From a virus: a stretch of 64,000 nt of DNA. Below, in pieces: positions 61,124-64,000 of this stretch. The notes under the pieces are model-generated. The model saw nothing but the letters and a program-made list of their open reading frames with translations. It did no database searches and was not told where the DNA came from. The position numbers and the translations under genes are program-made. The stretch lies in IMG/VR virus record IMGVR_UViG_3300035212_003113, positions 248,001 to 312,000 of that record; one strand, 5' to 3'. Position 1 is the stretch's first letter; every line of letters begins with the position of its first letter.

Positions 61124-61150
61124 TGGTTATTACTCGAATCGGAATAACCA
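61124..61150 (+). promoter_or_regulatory. Leader hairpin before the 61160 gene
   Basis: TGGTTATT pairs perfectly with AATAACCA around an 11-base loop. The 3' arm ends one base before GAGG of the ribosome site, so it may affect start-site access. Confidence 0.5.
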
Positions 61151-61159
61151 GAGGTAGAC

Positions 61160-63121
61160 GTGATAGGACCTAATCAATTAGCTATTCGAGCCGCGCCGCC
61201 TATTGACCTGCAGTCAATAGACTGTTATCGCGTTATTCTTGAGAAGAAAGCAGTATTCTCAGGCACTTCATTTGATTTTGGAACAGGCTCCTTTTCAGGC
61301 TCCGGGCCAATTTTTGGAACATTCGCGGCACTGCCTCAGCCATCAAACAGCATAAATGGCAAAAAACTAGTAATTACTCTGGATGGCACAAATCTGGGTA
61401 TCGGCAGTCATACGGTTACTATAACCGGAACCTCATATAGCTCGGCAACCACAGAGACGATCACCTTTGCCTCATCCGGTGTACAGCAGACTGTCGAATT
61501 CTGGAAAACAATTGATTCAATAGATATTTCGGTAGAAGTAGACGATCCAGTGTATCCAGCTGCCGCCATTCAGATTGTCGAGGCAGTACCGCTCACCCAG
61601 TCTGAAAATGATGGGATTAATGCCGAAGTCTATTCCTATGATAACGGCGTCATTACGTTCCGCATTGCAGGTACAGATAACGACTTTATACTTTCCTCTG
61701 GATATTATCTTCTTGACTATCCATCGCCTATTTCTATTCAGATGGCTGACAAAGGCCGTCTTATTATAGGCGCAGATGTCTCCGGCGTATATCGCGGTGA
61801 GGCAATTATCGAGGCACCATCTTTTTATTCTTCGACTCTAGAAGATGTGCGCATAGGCGAGAGCAGTGATATCCTTAATCAAACCCTGCTTCATAATTCT
61901 CCATTCCCTCCGGCTAAGATGCCAGAGGCGACCCTGCTCCTCGATTTTGATGAGCACGTAAAGGATATAACAGGAATCTATCCAGCATTCCTCAGTCAAT
62001 TCAAAACCGCATCCAGATCCCTGAACTCTGCCTTTGAAGATGCACTTTATGTTGATCGCAGGATCGTACTGGATAATGCTAGAGAGCTAGTAGGTCCGCG
62101 GCGTGGTACAATAGAATTTTTTCTATCGCCGCTTTTAGATACATACTATGATGAGAACGAATACAGATTCATCATGGATATTACGTCTCTTAAAAGCATT
62201 GATACCGTTAGCACAACCTCTAATACCATTATACTGCCATTTAAAGCCAGAAGCGTAAACCGCGTATACCTAAAAGGCGATGACACGCGAGAAAATCTTC
62301 TTGGACCGCGTAGTCTGCTTTCCGATGGACGTACCATTCGTCTGCCAAGCAGGCTGCCTGCTCAAAGAACAGCTGTTACCGTAGAATACACGCCAATAGA
62401 CTTCGAGGGTGATCGCATATCGCTTTATCTCGACGGCTACAACAATGTTAATTTTGCTATAACGGCCAACAATATTACTCGGGTGATCTCTAGAGAGATC
62501 GACTGGAAGCGAGACAGCTGGCATCGTATAATGGCCACTTGGGATGTTTCAAACATAGACAACTTCGACCAGATGCGGCTATTCCTTGATGGCACAGAAA
62601 ATAACATAGTTACGTGGGGCAGTCCCGGCTTTATCTGGGGGGGCGGACATGTATGGGGAACATCTGCCACAGGTGTAACCGGCAGCCAGGCCTTAATTGA
62701 CGATATAAACCTAGTTGACGAGTTCAGTGTAATAAATATTGGCTCTGATTTTTCTGGCTCGCAGCAATATTTGATGAAAATGGATAACTTAAGATTTAGC
62801 TCTATTGCTCGCCAGCCTGTGCGCATTGGTGCGCTTGATTATGACTTAGTATGGAATGACAACCTAGGTGCAGTATCTCCTGTTATACCCGATGCTTTTA
62901 CAAAAGGTTTATTTGACTTCAATCGATCTGACTCTGAGAGCGACCGCTTGGCAAATCTTATCAGCACAGAGGGCTCGCTGTATTCAATCGGCGTAGAGAT
63001 TGATGACGGATTTAACAAAATACTTTCGTCTGAGCGCAGTCGAGAGGCCCTGCTAAGCATCTATCAAAAAATAAAGCCGGCACATATGCGCCTGTTCTCA
63101 AAGTTTAAGCAAGAGATCTGA
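61160..63121 (+). CDS. Baseplate / fibre attachment protein with laminin-G-like domain
   Basis: 653 residues, GTG start preceded by GAGG. N-terminal 200 residues are beta-rich (IDISVEVDDPVYPAAAIQI). Residues about 312-548 look like a LamG/concanavalin domain (RRGTIEFFLSPLLDTYYDEN, DSWHRIMATWDVSNIDNFDQ, M-R-L-F-L-D-G-T). The end (REALLSIYQKIKPAHMRLFS) resembles the end of tail-protein-I/gp7-type baseplate proteins. Related in plan to the giant 54408 gene, which also pairs wedge-like and lectin-like parts. Probably anchors a fibre to the baseplate. Confidence 0.7.
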   Translation: MIGPNQLAIRAAPPIDLQSIDCYRVILEKKAVFSGTSFDFGTGSFSGSGPIFGTFAALPQPSNSINGKKLVITLDGTNLGIGSHTVTITGTSYSSATTETITFASSGVQQTVEFWKTIDSIDISVEVDDPVYPAAAIQIVEAVPLTQSENDGINAEVYSYDNGVITFRIAGTDNDFILSSGYYLLDYPSPISIQMADKGRLIIGADVSGVYRGEAIIEAPSFYSSTLEDVRIGESSDILNQTLLHNSPFPPAKMPEATLLLDFDEHVKDITGIYPAFLSQFKTASRSLNSAFEDALYVDRRIVLDNARELVGPRRGTIEFFLSPLLDTYYDENEYRFIMDITSLKSIDTVSTTSNTIILPFKARSVNRVYLKGDDTRENLLGPRSLLSDGRTIRLPSRLPAQRTAVTVEYTPIDFEGDRISLYLDGYNNVNFAITANNITRVISREIDWKRDSWHRIMATWDVSNIDNFDQMRLFLDGTENNIVTWGSPGFIWGGGHVWGTSATGVTGSQALIDDINLVDEFSVINIGSDFSGSQQYLMKMDNLRFSSIARQPVRIGALDYDLVWNDNLGAVSPVIPDAFTKGLFDFNRSDSESDRLANLISTEGSLYSIGVEIDDGFNKILSSERSREALLSIYQKIKPAHMRLFSKFKQEI

Positions 63122-63130
63122 GGAAATAAA

Positions 63131-64000
63131 ATGACTCAAAAACGCCCGCATTGGTTTGATTTTCAGAAGGTCACTACAAATGATCTTAAGGCAGAGCAGG
63201 ATGCTTGGCTTAGCGCCGTAGGCGGTGCCACTACCGGTGCATCAGGGACTGGCGTTCAGCTTGATAGTCCGCTAGAATCAGTTGTACTCGACACAGGAAG
63301 CCTAAATACTACCCAATCGGCGTGGGTAGCTACAGATTCTTTTGACGGTCGTGGCGTTCTGCTGGAAGAGTACGCCTGCAAGGATATCGTAAATGGCAAT
63401 CAAATTTCGGTAACGCTTACGGACACAGCCGTTAGCGAGCGCGTTCCGCTGATACTAACTGTTATTGGAACGGATTTTGATGATAATCCATATTACGAAC
63501 ATGTGCGTTGCCCGGTAAATGGACGCTATCATACGTATGGCCACTTTAAGATTGTCAAGAATATAATGTTTCAAAACATGTTTGGCAATACCGATGCGCG
63601 GATTGACGGTCGCGGTTGCCTAGCACTTGGTGCTAATGGTGGTCGCGCAGTTGTGTCAGAGGCCAGCTCAATGCTGCCAGCTGCAGATACAATTGTTGAA
63701 TCACAGTCCAAAACGCCTGACATTGTTTTTGCTGACTACAAGCTATACGATAGCGGCAAGACGCTTGATCAGGTGCTTGCTGAATCACTTGGATCAGAAT
63801 ACAGCGTAGATCAGCTTAACGTCAATACATCTATTTCTGAAACAAAACTTTTTAGTGCCGGCGCCTCTTCCGAGGTTACATATGGTCAGAAATTCAGGAT
63901 GCGTGGTAACAATATCCAGAAGATCCAGCTGCTGCTTGCACTGGACTCTGGATCTTCTTGGTCTGGAGAGATTGCGGTAGGGCTTAAAAAGCTACTTAAC
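63131..64000 (+). CDS. Tail/baseplate-associated virion protein (3' partial)
   Basis: The ATG follows GAGGAAATAAA nine bases after the preceding stop; 290 codons are visible and the frame is open at the edge. The N-terminus (RPHWFDFQKVTTNDLKAEQD) resembles a start seen in fibre- or baseplate-attached proteins of large phages. The remainder is beta-rich (LILTVIGTDFDDNPYYEHV, VRCPVNGRYHTYGHFKIVKN) with no catalytic motif. The domain beginning at about residue 235 (SISETKLFSAGASSEVTYGQ) reads as a separate beta sandwich. Function cannot be read further. Confidence 0.65.
   Translation, partial: MTQKRPHWFDFQKVTTNDLKAEQDAWLSAVGGATTGASGTGVQLDSPLESVVLDTGSLNTTQSAWVATDSFDGRGVLLEEYACKDIVNGNQISVTLTDTAVSERVPLILTVIGTDFDDNPYYEHVRCPVNGRYHTYGHFKIVKNIMFQNMFGNTDARIDGRGCLALGANGGRAVVSEASSMLPAADTIVESQSKTPDIVFADYKLYDSGKTLDQVLAESLGSEYSVDQLNVNTSISETKLFSAGASSEVTYGQKFRMRGNNIQKIQLLLALDSGSSWSGEIAVGLKKLLN

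Larger units (their letters stand above)
60801..61159 (+). other. Intergenic region, 359 bases, rich in inverted repeats
   Basis: No coding frame here is convincing. It holds ATACTC-TGAT-GAGTAT (60800-60815), the palindrome CTCGGTACCGAG (60932-60943), AGGCC-AAT-GGCCT (61025-61037), ATGGCCT-AAT-AGGCCAT (61042-61058) and TGGTTATT...AATAACCA (61124-61150, 11-base loop), the last just before the GAGG ribosome site of the next gene. AATAATAAA occurs at 61067-61075. It reads as a regulatory boundary between two transcripts, possibly an insertion point for added fibre genes. Confidence 0.6.

Overview
The window is part of the virion-structure region of a large tailed bacteriophage with a contractile tail (myovirus morphology, very likely a jumbo phage). 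The evidence is a complete run of tail genes in assembly order: tail sheath, tail tube, a tail-assembly chaperone pair with a frameshift-type layout, tape measure, baseplate hub proteins, central spike, gp25-like wedge, baseplate-J/gp6-like wedge and a giant wedge/fibre-network protein. Extremely long fibre genes lie on both sides. All 39 genes I support are on the + strand and packed with gaps of a few bases or short overlaps (ATGA, TAATG, TGATG). Base composition looks roughly balanced. I cannot name the phage or host; spanin-like and phospholipase-like genes hint at a Gram-negative host, but this is inference. No tRNA, CRISPR, integrase or insertion sequence was seen.

Layout. (1) 1-8149: three fibre-like genes. 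The first enters from outside the window and has an Ala-rich shaft with an 18-residue repeat. The third is built from at least three kinds of repeated beta motif. (2) 8215-12770: a mixed block with a patatin-like phospholipase, an HNH nuclease, a coiled-coil protein, a cold-shock-domain protein, two probable virion proteins, a membrane/coiled-coil protein, a small charged protein and a HExxH metalloprotease-like protein. (3) 12814-31007: a duplicated-domain virion protein with a zinc-ribbon-like cluster, three very large fibre/tailspike genes that share a paralogous N-terminal domain, a mosaic basic protein carrying DUF5661-like and DUF6321-like modules, and a membrane-anchored coiled-coil protein with a beta-rich end. 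(4) 31017-39314: a poly-Gln linker protein, a tail-completion candidate, sheath, tube (followed by a clear intrinsic terminator), the chaperone pair and the tape measure. (5) 39325-58997: baseplate hub, spike and wedge. (6) 59027-64000: small fibre proteins, one of them a 34-residue tandem-repeat protein, lectin-fold-like proteins and a partial gene running off the right edge.

How the genes fit together. Sheath and tube polymerise on a baseplate nucleated by the hub and spike. The tape measure (714 residues, suggesting a tail near 100 nm) and its chaperones set tube length. The wedge proteins bind an elaborate fibre apparatus that takes up more than a third of the window. The small enzymes at 8.2-12.8 kb are probably accessory functions carried inside the late structural transcript. 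The points most worth following up are the candidate -1 frameshift at 36.84 kb, the three paralogous tailspike genes, the patatin-HNH pair, the hydrophobic baseplate protein at 47 kb, the 34-residue repeat protein at 59.7 kb and a set of hairpins placed directly before ribosome binding sites.
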